Source: Henricia sp. BOLD:AAB3569 (Eukaryota > Echinodermata > Asteroidea > Spinulosida > Echinasteridae). From it: 64,000 nt of DNA. A model generated the notes under the pieces. The model had not been told where the DNA came from and made no database searches. It was given only the letters and a program-made list of their open reading frames with translations. The DNA is taken from positions 806,001 through 870,000 of the forward strand of contig JBBELK010000570.1 of assembly GCA_037783545.1 (NCBI GenBank), given 5' to 3'. Positions within the stretch are counted from its first letter, which is position 1; each line of letters starts with the position of its first letter. Below are positions 1-11,330 of the stretch, piece by piece. The translations under genes were made by a program, and so were the position numbers.

Positions 1-2598
1 CAGCGCGAAGTGCGAGATGCTTTTGTCATTCGCGGTTGGTTTCTCTTCTTGTTGGAAAATAATGTCCTACGAACACTATGTACATACCGTATTTTCCAAT
101 ATGTACACAAATCTGCCAACATATTTCATAACATTTCTAGTTAATAACGTGACATTTCGATAATTTGTTTTCATAACGACCATTGAAATATTATTGTCAA
201 GTATGCTATATTGCTACATTATGTAAACAGTAAGCCGGTGTTTCCCTTTAATATCCCTCAGTGATGCTTGGCCAGAGGAATCCATCAAGGTATCACTGGA
301 AAGCATTTTGCCTCCACCCCAAGGTAAAATATGATTGACTATTATGAATAACATATCCTGGCCGTAGTAACCATTTTTATCAGGATTACCTTTTTATCTG
401 GGACACTCATGTACAAGAATAGATCCGTGGCACCGGCCGCCATGTTAAAGAGGAAGAATCCCCCTTGACGAAAATCCAGCATTTAGGCTTTTTCTATAGT
501 CCAAACATCCCTCTTGCCGACGTGGATTTTTATTATTTTTTAATTGGATAAATTGCAAGCAAAAGTCGCTTTTCGAAAATGAGATTTTCGCGATTTCTGA
601 AACGCTCATTAGGTATTCATGATATGCGCGTGACCCCGTGACGCAATCCTGAGAAAGAGAAGTCAACACGATTGTTAGCTCCATACGTTTACACGCAAAA
701 AACGTGGAAAACCGTCTCTGTTAGATGGTGTTTTTTGAAGAATTTTGTTGGTCCAAAAAGCCAGAGATATGCCCAGTAGCTGCGTGGTTGTATGTTTTAC
801 CAGACACTATGAAAACATTTCTATTACCAAGAAAGAGAAAAATGAGTCGCTCATTCTATAACTTGTACGGCCGATGTTCAAACACGTGGAAACTACGCCC
901 GCAGGGGACCGCTGTGAATGCCGTTCGTTCCGTGACAAAACCACCCGTCGCAATGCACCAGTATTTACTTCAAAAGAGCTTCATTGTGAGCCACAATTTC
1001 ATCGTTTTTTCACAAAACAGGTAATAGTAGATTGTTGTCATATTACATGAAGTGTTTATACGTTTGTATTTTGAATTACAAGGACAAAACAGGCATGATA
1101 AACATTCACTTCGTGTATTTTCCATTCAATACTGCACAGACCGTTTTGTATGTTTCTCAGGATGACGTCAAAACCCTGTTGATAAACAAGCCAAGTGACC
1201 TCGAGCGTTTCAGAATTTCGGGTGAAGAGGGTCGGAACTGCTTTACGTTTTAAGCAAAAGCCTGTCGATTTTTTGTGAAAAACAAGTTGTGGTGGTGTTG
1301 TAGACACATACACCTCCATGATAAACAGAAAAATTAAAAAAATTTGGAAGGGGGGATTCTAGCTGTTTAAACGATGTAGATCCGCATCGAATGAGAAACT
1401 TGCGAAGAATTTGCCATCACGACTTGTTGTTTAAAATCACTGCTATAAAACGGGCACTCAAATTTAGGTTTTTCATTTTTATTCATGCTCTAACAAGGTA
1501 ATCTACAAACTTTCAAGAATCTTGTTATTATATTTTGGGAAAATTTTACTTTAATATCGGCACATTTCACACTGTGAACAAACCCTTTAAACCTGGTTTA
1601 AATAACTCAAACAATTTTGATAGAAATTTGTTAACATTATTCTACGCAGAATGATTTCTTATAGGAATATCACCTTTTGGTTGTAAATACGCTGTAAAAC
1701 AATTACCCATATATGTGAATTTGATTATGTACAAACAAGAATAAGGTCGGTATTTTGGTCAACTTGGACTGTTTCATTAAGTCATAAATATGTAGGTAAG
1801 TCTATTTGCGTTGAACGTTGTGATGTGCTGCGTGAAGTATGTGCAATGTACTTGAATTTACTTTAAATTGCAATTTCTGGGCGTTCAATATATGTAACTA
1901 TATATGTAGTGGCCGAATGTCTTGAATACACGCACTAGGTTTGAAGTAAATTGTCTCCATCGCTCCATTCGATTCGTGCAAAAGAATGGAGCGATAGTAC
2001 AATAGGCTGACGCCACTGAAACTACATGTAATATGCCTACGTAAAAATATGTGATTTCTCTTAAAGGTGCGTCCAACACTAGACACACCTGTCCGAGGGT
2101 GACATAAACTACTGCGCATGTGCGAACTTTTAACGGCCGTTGGTGTGTTTTATATTTGTCGCGCTTTTTGGTGTCGAAATCGTATGGGTGTTATCCTACA
2201 CAATGTTTGGAAAAAAATAAGCAATAAACAACCAGTAAAAATATGCAGAATGACTTTTGAAGACCTACTTTAAATAATTCCAAAGCAAAAAAGTCTTTAA
2301 AAAGGCAGATATGACACGGAATTACGGATCGCAAAAAAAGCTTACTTTGAATTTTTTTAAATATTTTTTTGAAAACATACTATACAATTTACCTTATTGC
2401 TCGCAAAATATCATTTTCCCAACATTGTGACATATTTGCTGGTACAGTTGATTAACTATTTTAGTGTCTGAATTTGATTTGAACGTGGCAATAAGGGCGG
2501 ATATTTTGTTATATGTGTTACGCAAAAGTGTATAGTATATACCTGTACTACGCGCTGTACTGTGTATACAGCGTGCGGTACAGTGGACATGCTAGGCG
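1..2598. other. No gene recognised; AT-rich sequence
   Basis: I see no convincing gene here. The open frames at 725-1024 (plus) and 1319-1056 (minus) lack recognisable domains and overlap on opposite strands. A short inverted pair, GAATCCCCCTT near 454 and AAGGGGGGATTC near 1347, may mark the ends of an old MITE of about 0.9 kb, but the match is too short to claim. Confidence 0.4.
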
Positions 2599-2950
2599 TT
2601 CGCGTACGTGTGGCATCGACTACTCGTAAAAATAATTAAGCGTTAGTAATCGATTCTAGAATGCAAACCACGCGCTGCCGTATTCGCTCCGTTCGCGTGG
2701 TGTTTTTAAAATTCAAATTATAGTCAAAAAATGTTTATTGCCCGAATAAGTTTGTAATGACTAATGTGTTCAAGAATCTGGCTTTATTCGACATATACTG
2801 CTTTGTCATGGAAAATGATGGTTTTGGAGAATTTTTTTTTAACTATACAATATTTACCTCTGCGAATACGGCAGTGCGTGGTTTGCATTCTAGTATCGAT
2901 TACTAACGCTTAATAATTTTTACGAGTAGTCGATGCCACACATACGCGAA
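2599..2950. repeat. Foldback (inverted-repeat) element, about 350 bp
   Basis: The segments 2599-2687 and 2862-2950 are inverted copies of each other over about 89 bp with few mismatches. Both contain the GTGGCATCGACTACTCGTAA and ATGCAAACCACGC blocks. The loop is about 175 bp of AT-rich sequence with no coding capacity. This is the shape of a non-autonomous foldback element or MITE. I could not fix a target-site duplication. Confidence 0.8.
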
Positions 2951-3253
2951 AAAAAACCCTCAAATGTCTAACCATGTCTCATACATGTTCCTCAAACGGG
3001 ATTTGCACGCAAAAAGCCTCATCTAGGACCCATAATTTCATTTAAATTCCTGGTCCAGTATTATTTTTCGAACCGCTAGCGTCGTCTGCTAGCGAATAGT
3101 CAGACCCTTTTGGTCTGGAAACCAAATTAGTTCTATGCTCGTTATGTCTACGAGACTCGGACCGGCGTGCTCAGCAGACATCCAGTCAGTTACAGCTAAT
3201 CCCCCACCCCCATTCGTAGCTACGCTGCTGACCCTTATAAATTAAAATTAAAT

Positions 3254-3810
3254 CTACGAGCGATTGGGACAGCAGTATCCTTTCGTATTGGGATTCGGTC
3301 TAGGTGTGTTTGCTATGAGGCCTTCGTAACACTCGGAGCCAGTGTACGACGAAGTACAACCTCCTTCTAGCACCCGAGCATCGCGGTTTGGTATGGAAAA
3401 CTGAAGCCATGTGCTGGAGCGGTATCCGTCAATATACGCCTCCTTCAGCTCGGCAAGGGTGCACAGATGAGCAGCCTGGGCAGAACAGTCACTGATCATC
3501 CCGTCACGGTCTGTCACGTCGTAACTACTCTGTGTATAGATGGGGTCTCGATAGCTCAGTGGACGCGAGCAGCAGAGACCACGGGCCGGTAGTGAGAGGG
3601 GTGAATCGTGATATGTCACTCCGGTCTCGGTCAGTTTGGCCTGGCTGTCGGGGTTGGAGTACCACAGGCTTAGGGGCGTTGTTACCGGGTAGCCTTGCTG
3701 GTTGGCGTGCTGAAGTTCCCATTTGAAACAGAGGTGTTGATCCGCCCCACTGCACTCATCAGCAGCCGATGCGTGAGTTTGGTACCAGTCGTCAGTCAGG
3801 CTTGGCATGC
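3254..3810 (-). CDS. Gene A exon 3: double Cys-rich module, C-terminus of secreted PAN-domain protein
   Basis: This is the terminal coding exon of gene A, read on the minus strand from the acceptor CAAG|GC at 3811-3812 to the TAG at 3254. It enters in phase 1, matching the 43-nt exon 2 at 15639-15681. It encodes residues 136-320. Two homologous modules are visible. The first, about residues 153-222, has D-E-C-x7-HLC-x3-EL, then QGY and GLCCSR. The second, about 243-320, has D-C-x7-HLC-x3-EL, then DGY and ends GYCCPNRS. Cysteines C155, C163, C215-216, C244, C252, C287, C296 and C315-316 fit an extracellular disulphide-bonded fold. I do not recognise the module as a named family. Gene B has a closely similar exon at 20702-21252 and a broken copy lies at 46080-46621. 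No AATAAA is obvious just after the stop. Confidence 0.85.
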
Positions 3811-3911
3811 CTTGAAAAAAATAACAGTAACATTTTAAACGTTTTACCATAGGCAACACCCTTCGGAGAGGCAACTTAGCGAAAAATCTGCCACGATATC
3901 TCAATGCTAAT

Positions 3912-4721
3912 GCCCCTGTCACATACTTGCATGATGTTTCATCGTACGGAATTGTTGGGCTCTTACGATGCTAGAAGCATCTTAACCCGGCCGTACACCT
4001 AGCGTTCAAACGCCGTTGCGGTTACACAGACACGCCAAATTTCGAGCATGCTCGAAATTATGCGATTGCGTTGCACAAAACCGTGACCACATCGCCATCG
4101 GAACGCATCGCAAAACCCGTACACCTTGTGATGCGACTGCACAACATGCGCTATCGTGATCGGATCACGGACGAAACGCAAGGTGTACGGCCGGCTTTAG
4201 GCTACAATCTTAGCCGCAGTCACAAAGGAAAATCATGTCGTGCGTCCGTCGTTAGAAAAAAAGGGCACTTTATCGGAGGTAAATTGTACGAATGTCTTGC
4301 GATTGTCCTACGACTCTCCTATGTTTTTTTTCGTCGTGCGATTGTCGCAAGACAAAACAACCATCGTACGAGGATCACAGGATCATCGTACGACAATCGT
4401 ACGTCAATCACAAGACTGTCCTTGTGTCCTACGACATGCGTATGATTATCGCACAATTTTGAGGACCTTGGAAGACCCTACAATCGTACGATAATCGTAC
4501 GCATGTCATAGTACACTCTTACGATTATGGTACGACATGGCCACAAGCGAAAATAAAATCCCACGACAACATTTTGATTTTCGTCCGGACCAAAACCCGA
4601 TGAGAGTCCTCTACGACGCTATTTATCGTCGCAGGACACACAAATACCGTAGGACAGTCCCAGCTCTATTTTCTGTCGTGGACCCGTCGTAACGCAGTCC
4701 TGCGACGTACGTGACAGGGGC
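3912..4721. mobile_element. MITE with GCCCCTGTCAC inverted ends
   Basis: GCCCCTGTCAC at 3912-3922 is mirrored by GTGACAGGGGC at 4711-4721. The interior is rich in short TCGTACGA-type palindromes (about 4260-4560) and encodes nothing. It sits in intron 2 of gene A. The flanking intron matches the paralogous intron of gene B up to ATATCTCAATGCT and then diverges, which supports a later insertion. No clear target-site duplication was found. Confidence 0.7.
3987..4194. mobile_element. Nested MITE, CCGGCCGTACACCT ends
   Basis: A 14-bp perfect inverted pair, CCGGCCGTACACCT at 3987-4000 and AGGTGTACGGCCGG at 4181-4194, bounds about 208 bp inside the MITE at 3912-4721. It looks like a second, younger MITE nested in the first. 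It is non-coding. Confidence 0.6.
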
Positions 4722-5017
4722 TTTATTGAAGCAAAATATTACACAAAACAGACAAATTAATAAAATATAATCATAATCAATTATGCAAAACACCCAGATA
4801 TTGTATATTATATACCTCATACATTGATTCTCGTTCACTGCGCCATGAGCATCTTTTTTGATGGATACCGGCGCATTATAAATTTTCATTATTATTATTA
4901 TTATTATTAAACGCAGATCACGCGACATGTATTAGTTTAACTATTTGAGTGGGCAACTGAAAAAAAGTACTATTGTTTGACCTATTGCGCCATAGGTCAA
5001 AGGATAGTACTTTCTAA

Positions 5018-5212
5018 AAATTTAGTTTCGTTCGGTACATAGATCAAATGCTTTACATTCTTCCCTTGCATTCCTTTCCCTCCAGAAATTTACATATCAA
5101 TTGACTACTTTTGCATTTAAGAAGGCATTCTGGCGTGTTTCGCCACTTCAGGCTTATACACTCTCACTGAATGTCTATTGCTCCATGTTTGTATACACTA
5201 CGTATACGGTAT
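5018..5212 (+). repeat. Direct repeat, copy 1 (with 5823-6017)
   Basis: This 195-bp segment starting AAATTTAGTTTCGTTCGG recurs almost unchanged at 5823-6017. Together with the 5682-5824 and 9554-9696 pair it gives the interior of the 4808-10055 element an A-B-A-B order, as if a unit starting with the AGTTTCGTTC motif had been duplicated head to tail and the second copy then expanded. It is non-coding. Confidence 0.8.
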
Positions 5213-5681
5213 TCCCAGTATACGCTGCAGTCTCGACTTATCTGCAAGAACTCTGGTTCTCGATTTTCCATTATTGAACTAAAAATAGTCTTCTAGGCGA
5301 AGGATTTTGGCCAGACCAGGGCAACTGACAAACCAGTTATAGACAACTCACTGCGGCTTTAACGGAGAGATCGGATCCCTGTGCGGCCCGGCCCCCGACT
5401 ACGGTTAGCAGGACGCCCCGGAGAGTTACACGAACGGATACGTAAGATCTGCATTGCCGTCGATAGCGAAACGGGCTGGGCAACGGTGTGATATATGGAC
5501 ACGAATTAAAACTGGGGTTTTTTCTTGGGATCAACTTCAAATCAAAGGAAGAGACCTTTTTGTTCACAATGAGATCGAAAACGTAAAAGGCAAGATGGCA
5601 CCGACACTTCTTCACCGGATCCTGCCTGCCTTCATCATTTTCCAGGTGCACACAATTAATACTTTGTTTTCTTCAACATAT

Positions 5682-5824
5682 TTCATTGTGTACTGGAGCC
5701 GCGATCCCATGCTGTCTCAATAAATAAGTTAAACTTATTTCATGTTCTGTGCGTGGTTATTTGAGTCTGTGTATAGAACGAAACTGTTTTTCATGCGTAT
5801 GAGCGCAGCGAAGGAGCATTGAAA
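5682..5824 (+). repeat. Direct repeat, copy 1 (with 9554-9696)
   Basis: This 143-bp segment is essentially identical to 9554-9696. It contains an AATAAA-like TCAATAAATAAG and ends in GAGCGCAGCGAAGGAGCATT. It has no TG...CA termini, no primer-binding site and no polypurine tract, so I do not read it as an LTR. Confidence 0.8.
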
Positions 5825-7077
5825 ATTTAGTTTCGTTCGGTACATAGATCAAATGCTTTACATTCTTCCCTTGCATTCCTTTCCCTCCAGAAATTTACAT
5901 ATCAATTGACTACTTTTGCATTTAAGAAGGCATTCTGGCGTGTTTCGCCACTTCAGGCTTATACACTCTCACTGAATGTCTATTGCTCCATGTTTGTATA
6001 CACTACGCATACGGTTTCCCACCCACCCGCCCTTTATGGTCTGTACGGCGTTTTGTTTTCTCGATTTTTTGTACTTTCCCACAGGCTTTTTCAGCTTTAT
6101 CCGCCTATCTGATGTATGCCAGGACATCACTGGTCGTGAAATTTGCCTCTTTAGCCGGACTCCAAATTACTGTGCACCCTACAAGTAGTGCCATGGTCGC
6201 TAGCAGAATTGCCCCTGCGCCGTGAAGAAACGCAAGTCTTAGCCAAGTCTCGATACCATTCAGATCATTGCAGAGCTTCTATTTTGGTCACATTCCAGCA
6301 CAAATCATAACGATGCAGTTGTATGACGCTAGCCCGAGGAACCACACTGTAACAAATTGTGTTGAGTCACAGGTGTTTTTCTGTTAAAAAAGTCAAATCG
6401 AACAGTAACTTTTACTGTTTTTGGAATTTGTTGTTATTGCACAAACGTTCTTCCGTCGGTGTACAATTTAAAAATATTGTTCTGTATGATTACAGACGGT
6501 TTGCCGTTAAATTACAGGTTTGTTCACAAACAAGAAACTTTTAATCTTCATCTGTTAAAATACAGCCATGTTACTGTTTAGTAACAGAGGACCTTCTGTT
6601 ATCCCATCGATGTTCCCTGGTATGCGGCAGAAATTACGCGGCGTTGATAGCGAGTACCAGTATGTTGCATGCTGGGAAATCACTGCAGTAAATTCAAACT
6701 GCGCAGCAAGTGCGCTTTTTGTAGTTGTGCCGTTCGTATATGAAATGACAGATTTTGGCGGGCGTTATGTCGAAATATATACTGGAGACTGTTCAGTTTA
6801 TAGTTCCGACTTGAACGAGAAGTAGCTGCTCTACATGTCGTGAAGGGCGGGTCTGTGTTTTCGTACATTTTTTGGTTTTTATTTGCTTTTTATTTGCCGT
6901 GCAATACTGCCTGCGGTGGAGATACACGGGAGCATGTAACCCGCCTCAAAGTGCGGGAGTACAGTAGACTCGGGCAGAAATTCCCCCCGAGTTTGTCATA
7001 TTCCTGTATTTCAGTGAGTCGGGTTACATTTTTGGTAAATTGTACACCCTGTTGAAACTCCACTGCACCCCGGCATG

Positions 7078-7146
7078 CAAAAAAAAAAAAAAAAAAAACC
7101 AAAAAACAAAAAACAAAAAAAAAAAAAAAAAAAAACCAAAAAAAAC
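7078..7146. repeat. A-rich low-complexity tract
   Basis: This is a run of adenines broken by CC and C. It generates lysine-rich open frames with no biological support. It may be the poly(A) remnant of a retroposed sequence. Confidence 0.8.
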
Positions 7147-7374
7147 TTATTTTACATGAAGTGTGGTGCATCTACAACACAAAAGGTGAATTGTAAAGGT
7201 CAACAAGAAACAGTCGTCAATAACCTGGACTGCTTCGTTCAGTTACATAGAATTGTTTCTGCACAGAAGGCTTTGTTAAAGAACAAAACCATGCACAAAC
7301 GATCACTTAGTCGTCTGTTGAAAAACAGAAGAATCTTCTGTAAATTTACAATTCCAAATAACAGTAGAGTCTAC

Positions 7375-7620
7375 TGTATGCATTATAATGGCTTTTGCAA
7401 TATTCTGTTAGAAACTCGTTCAATTTGGAACTCTTATTAATGTTTTGTGTATTTTTGAGAGTAAAATCAGTTAATTGGAATCGAGTTGAAGGGAACCGGA
7501 CCTTGTCCGAAGGGCCTCAAGGGCCTTAATTGTTGAATCATCAACTCTAGATGCACGTTTTTTCATGCTTCGATTTTCATAGCACATCGGAATCTTTCAT
7601 GCGTACGATTTTGTTTTTTC
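7375..7620 (+). repeat. Tandem-duplicated segment, copy 1 with empty TTAA site
   Basis: This segment recurs at 7726-7788 plus 8366-8545. Shared blocks include GGCTTTTGCAATA, AGAAACTCGTTCAA, and GAATCATCAACTCTAGATGC. In this copy CTCTTATTAATGTTTT is uninterrupted (TTAA at 7437-7440). In the second copy the same TTAA holds a 577-bp MITE. The pair is therefore a natural empty and filled site comparison. Confidence 0.85.
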
Positions 7621-7788
7621 GTGTGTAGAGTGAATTGTTATTCAAAACGATTTCTTACGGTTTTAACTTTTCTGAAATCTCGATCTTTGGTGTCATTCAC
7701 AACTGCTGCCGCAATAATATAGTTGATATTCGTGAATGGCTTTTGCAATAATCCGTTAGAAACTCGTTCAACTTGGAACTCTTATTAA

Positions 7789-8365
7789 AGGGCCCCTTAT
7801 TTAGGATTTTTATCAATGAAATCTATGCTTTAAAACCACTTTACTCAGTTAAAGTCATAAAAAATCCTATTTGGAGCTTGCTTTGGGGGTTAAAGCAAAG
7901 GTTTTTAGTTTTTATGCTAATGAAAATATGCATATTCATGACCAGGGTCACGACGTCACAAGAGACAAACACAGAAAAATCACATTGAACTGTGCACAAA
8001 AGTATCCACTTTTTTCTCAATTTTCCTGAAAGTTTTGTAATCCATGGCTGTTTGAGTTTGTTTTACATGTTGCCTGCTGTAAGCCATGACAAAACTGGGG
8101 GTAGAAACTGCAGCAATTTGCCACAAGTCCAACTTGAAGTCTTATGTTTTTTCTTAACTTTTCCCTTCTGTCTTCCTTATGTGATGCACTCAAAACAGCG
8201 CCCTCTGTCTGTGATTTATTGCAATAAAATCTTCAAAGTTGAAAAATGCCACCTTTTATTGATTTTTACATCCAAACGAACAATATAGTATGTCTTGCTG
8301 AACAAGTAATCCGGCATTATGAAGCAAAGCTTAGGCACAAAGTTGTTTAGGATGTCACAGGCCCT
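7789..8365. mobile_element. TTAA-target MITE (AGGGCC ends), 577 bp
   Basis: The element begins AGGGCCCC at 7789 and ends GGCCCT at 8365, with TTAA at 7785-7788 and 8366-8369. The empty site is preserved in the neighbouring duplicate at 7437-7440. TTAA duplication is characteristic of the piggyBac and Kolobok superfamilies. No transposase is encoded, so it is non-autonomous. Confidence 0.85.
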
Positions 8366-9695
8366 TTAATGTTTTTATGTATTTTGAGAGTACAATTAGT
8401 AATTGGAAGCGAGTTGAAGGGAAACGGACCTTGTCCGGTCTGAAGGGCCTTAAGGGCCATAAATGGTTGAATCATCAACTCTAGATGCACGTTTTTTCAT
8501 GCTCTGATTTTCACAGCACATCGGAATCTTTCATGCGTACGAGTGTTAATTGTTGTTATACATCAACGAGAGCCGAAAACGGAAAGGACATTACATTGTC
8601 TTTAGCTTTTTACTTAATGATCAAGTTCGTCCGATTTTTATTCCCATGTAAAAATATCCAGTCGGACAATTCTGCAGTTAGTCCTTTTACTCATCTCTCA
8701 TTCACATAGTCGGAATAATGTTAGTCTGGTACCCGGACCAAAAATTTGACTAGACTGAATTCAGTCGTTGTATGTGGAGCGGGAACCAGTCTAGAATAAT
8801 GTACAACTCGGGTATTAGCATTGCAGATAATCGGTTTAATTCGTTCTTTTTACGCACTCGAAGAATCCACCTTAGGGCGCTCATAAGTGTTTCCCTTGAG
8901 CTTACCCCTCTTTAACAAATTTCAATTGTTTCAAAAATCCGGGAACAAACCTAGGTAATGTGGCAATGATAAGGGGAGTGCGCCTCTTTTTGATCTCCTA
9001 AGATGCACCCACGTTTCCTCCTATAAACAAAGATAAAATAAAGGAGGTTTTTCGTGGCCTCCGAGCGCCAGTAGTTTTTTTTACTGCTTGGACTGACGTC
9101 AAAAGCATTGCTATATATGTTCCTGGGCGAGTTCTCGATCCCAGAGATTTCTCTGATTGTCGTAGCACATGGAAATCTTTTATGCTTACGATTTCTGCCT
9201 TTTCGTGTTGTGTTCTAACAATCTTGATGAAAATTTTTCACATGATAGACCTTTTCGTTTTGTAAACACCAACAATGTACTAAACCAGTGTATTACTCTT
9301 ACTATTACTTGTTTAAATGTAGCCTATGTTGTTTGAGTTGTTGAAAGCCGGACGATGTCCGAAGAGCCCAAAAAGGGCTTGGTTCCAGATGGTTACCACA
9401 GGACATAATGTAAGCATTGAAGGCATGCTTATGCCCGAGAGCCACCGAGGTTTCTAAAGTTTTTTAGTCATCGAGACTGGTCTTGTGTTTTCTGTCATAT
9501 TCGCTGTATAGTGACTTGGTTATATATTGTTTGTATAGATTGGAGACATTCAGTTCATTGTGTACTGGAGCCGCGATCCCATGCTGTCTCAATAAATAAG
9601 TTAAACTTATTTCATGTTCTGTGCGTGGTTATTTGAGTCTGTGTATAGAACGAAACTGTTTTTCATGCGTATGAGCGCAGCGAAGGAGCATTGAA

Positions 9696-9966
9696 AGAAC
9701 TATTTTAGAAAGTACTATCCTTTGACCTATTGCGCCATAGGTCAAAGGATAGTACTTTCTAAAAGAACTATTTTAGAAAGTACTATTGTTTGACCTATGG
9801 CGAATAGGTCAAAGGATAGTACTTTCTAAAAGAACTATTTTAGAAAGTACTATTGTTTGACCTATTGCGCCATAGGTCAAAGGATAGTACTTTCTAAAAG
9901 AACTATTTTAGAAAGTACTATCCTTTGACCTATTGCGCAAAAGGTCAAACAATAGTACTTTTTTCA
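9696..9966. repeat. Four tandem copies of a 67-68 bp palindrome
   Basis: Units start at 9696, 9764, 9831 and 9899. Each is a near-perfect palindrome: TTTAGAAAGTACTAT, then TTGACCTATTGCGCCATAGG, then the mirrored arm. A single related copy lies inverted at about 4952-5018, in the opposite arm of the enclosing element. The array could extrude cruciforms. It is too regular to be chance and has no coding or CRISPR-like spacer structure. Confidence 0.9.
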
Positions 9967-10056
9967 GTTGCCCACTGAAATGATTGAACTAATATATGTC
10001 GCGTGATCTGCGTTTAACCAATCAGTGAACGAGAATCAATGTATGAGGTATATAAA

Positions 10057-10558
10057 GGGGCGTTCGAGATGCTGACACCGGGTAACACCAACTTACACCG
10101 GAGCGTTCTTTTAGCCATCACGTGTTACACGAGTCTGCCCCGATGGTAGCCACCACTGCCCGAGCTCGCGGGCGGGTCTGTGGTGTAAAGCAAGGTGTAA
10201 TGACGTCACCTAGTAACCGCGAGTAGTAAAACATGGCGGACAGTTTGGAATCGCGACGTGAGTACGAAGAAAAACACTTATTTATGACACAAAATAGGAG
10301 GGAATAGGGCTGTAAATACATTTTGCTGAATCAGTAGATTATTTTGGTACTTTGGGCTACTATTTTTGCGTGGCGCTGGCTTCATTTTTCATCCTGAGTC
10401 AAACGATAACGGCGTTTATAAAGCCCCACCCGGCAACAACCTTTGACCACGTGTTCCCAGAATTCAAAGCGAGACCATGTGTCGTTCGTTTTGCATCTTC
10501 TGGGGGCATCCCCCGGTGTAAACCCTCCGTTACCCGGTGTAAGCGTCTGGAACGCCCT
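10057..10558. mobile_element. MITE with GGGCGTTC(G/C)AGA ends, about 500 bp
   Basis: The left end GGGGCGTTCGAGATGCT is mirrored by AGCGTCTGGAACGCCCT at the right end, continuing through ACACCGGGTAAC in both arms. After this element the sequence AATTAGTGACTTGTTACAG rejoins collinearity with gene B intron 2 (about 23003). The ends resemble hAT MITEs, but I could not verify an 8-bp duplication. Confidence 0.7.
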
Positions 10559-10932
10559 AGTGATAATTAGTGACTTGTTACAGAAGACATTTTATTTTTT
10601 TTAATTTTTGGCCTATTTTGAAACTACTCACAATAAGTTAGGGATATCGTGGGTTGTATGCAGATATTTTATTGAGGGTATGATTTCCGCTTTAATGATT
10701 TTGGGTATGATTAGACAATTGTATCTGCATGACAGACACACCATGCATTGCCATGTCTGGGGAATGTGTTCATCAGTACAGTGTATACACGGATCGTCTG
10801 TCATACACCGGGGCAAAACTAAAAAAATTGAAAAACCGAAAGTCATGTCAATCGGCTACTCCGTCGTTTTTTTAAGGCTATAAATATGAGATTTAATGAA
10901 TATAGCCTCATCAGTACATCATACCATCACCA

Positions 10933-10995
10933 ATGACTGCACGACGTCGATTAACAGAGGAGCAGCGCCACCTGGCTATAGACCGTATCCAATAG
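10933..10995 (+). pseudogene. Tc1/mariner transposase N-terminal scrap
   Basis: The frame from ATG at 10933 reads MTARRRLTEEQRHLAIDRIQ and then stops at 10993. This matches the start of the helix-turn-helix region of Tc1-like transposases. It lies on the strand opposite to the C-terminal pieces at 11160-11330 and 15316-15545, so it is either a separate relic or a rearranged part of the same copy. Confidence 0.55.
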
Positions 10996-11159
10996 CCGCC
11001 GGGATATTGGTATGTTTTGGGATGTGGTTCAATTTTTTTAGTTTTAATTTTCCAAATGACTGTTTGCACTTATTTCTGTGGCTATTTACGAACACAAAAA
11101 ACATTAATATCATCTTCAAATTGCATATTTTCAGATGTACCCTCATAAAATGACAATTT

Positions 11160-11330
11160 CAGTAACGGGTATTTCCACCGTTTGCGTCAATTACTGTTTG
11201 GCAGTGACCATCATGCTCCTTATTAGCCGCATGATATTGTTCTTGGGAAGTGCATTCCAATCCTCCTCAAGCGCTACACGCAGTTCTGCAAGGTCACTTG
11301 GTGGATGAGCGCGTTCACCCAGGCGGCGCT
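11160..11330 (-). pseudogene. Tc1 transposase C-terminal fragment, 3' half of a split copy
   Basis: On the minus strand this reads LGERAHPPSDLAELRVALEE, then WNALPKNNIMRLIRSM, ending in a degenerate version of the family's usual tail. An in-frame TAA sits after AKQ. It is the continuation of the fragment at 15545-15316. The two halves are separated exactly by the foldback element 11334-15312 with its TCA duplications. Confidence 0.85.

Larger units (their letters stand above)
4808..10055. mobile_element. 5.2 kb inverted-repeat element in gene A intron 2
   Basis: TTATATACCTCATACATTG at 4808 is mirrored near 10055. The arms run inward through ATTCTCGTTCACTG, the AAACGCAGATCACGCGACAT block, and the palindrome TTGACCTATTGCGCCATAGG. 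The left arm carries an extra ATT-rich stretch (about 4841-4905). The interior has direct repeats (5018-5212 with 5823-6017, and 5682-5824 with 9554-9696, the latter essentially identical). No transposase frame is visible. The element is absent from the paralogous intron of gene B, which reads through this position near 22995. Confidence 0.65.

Noticed and set aside
5682-9696. LTR pair of a retrotransposon
   Set aside because: The 143-bp direct repeats lack TG...CA ends, a primer-binding site, a polypurine tract and any pol coding, and they sit inside an inverted-repeat element.
9696-9966. CRISPR-like array
   Set aside because: The units are contiguous palindromes without unique spacers, and the genome is eukaryotic. 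The same applies to the 240-bp array at 56371-57809.
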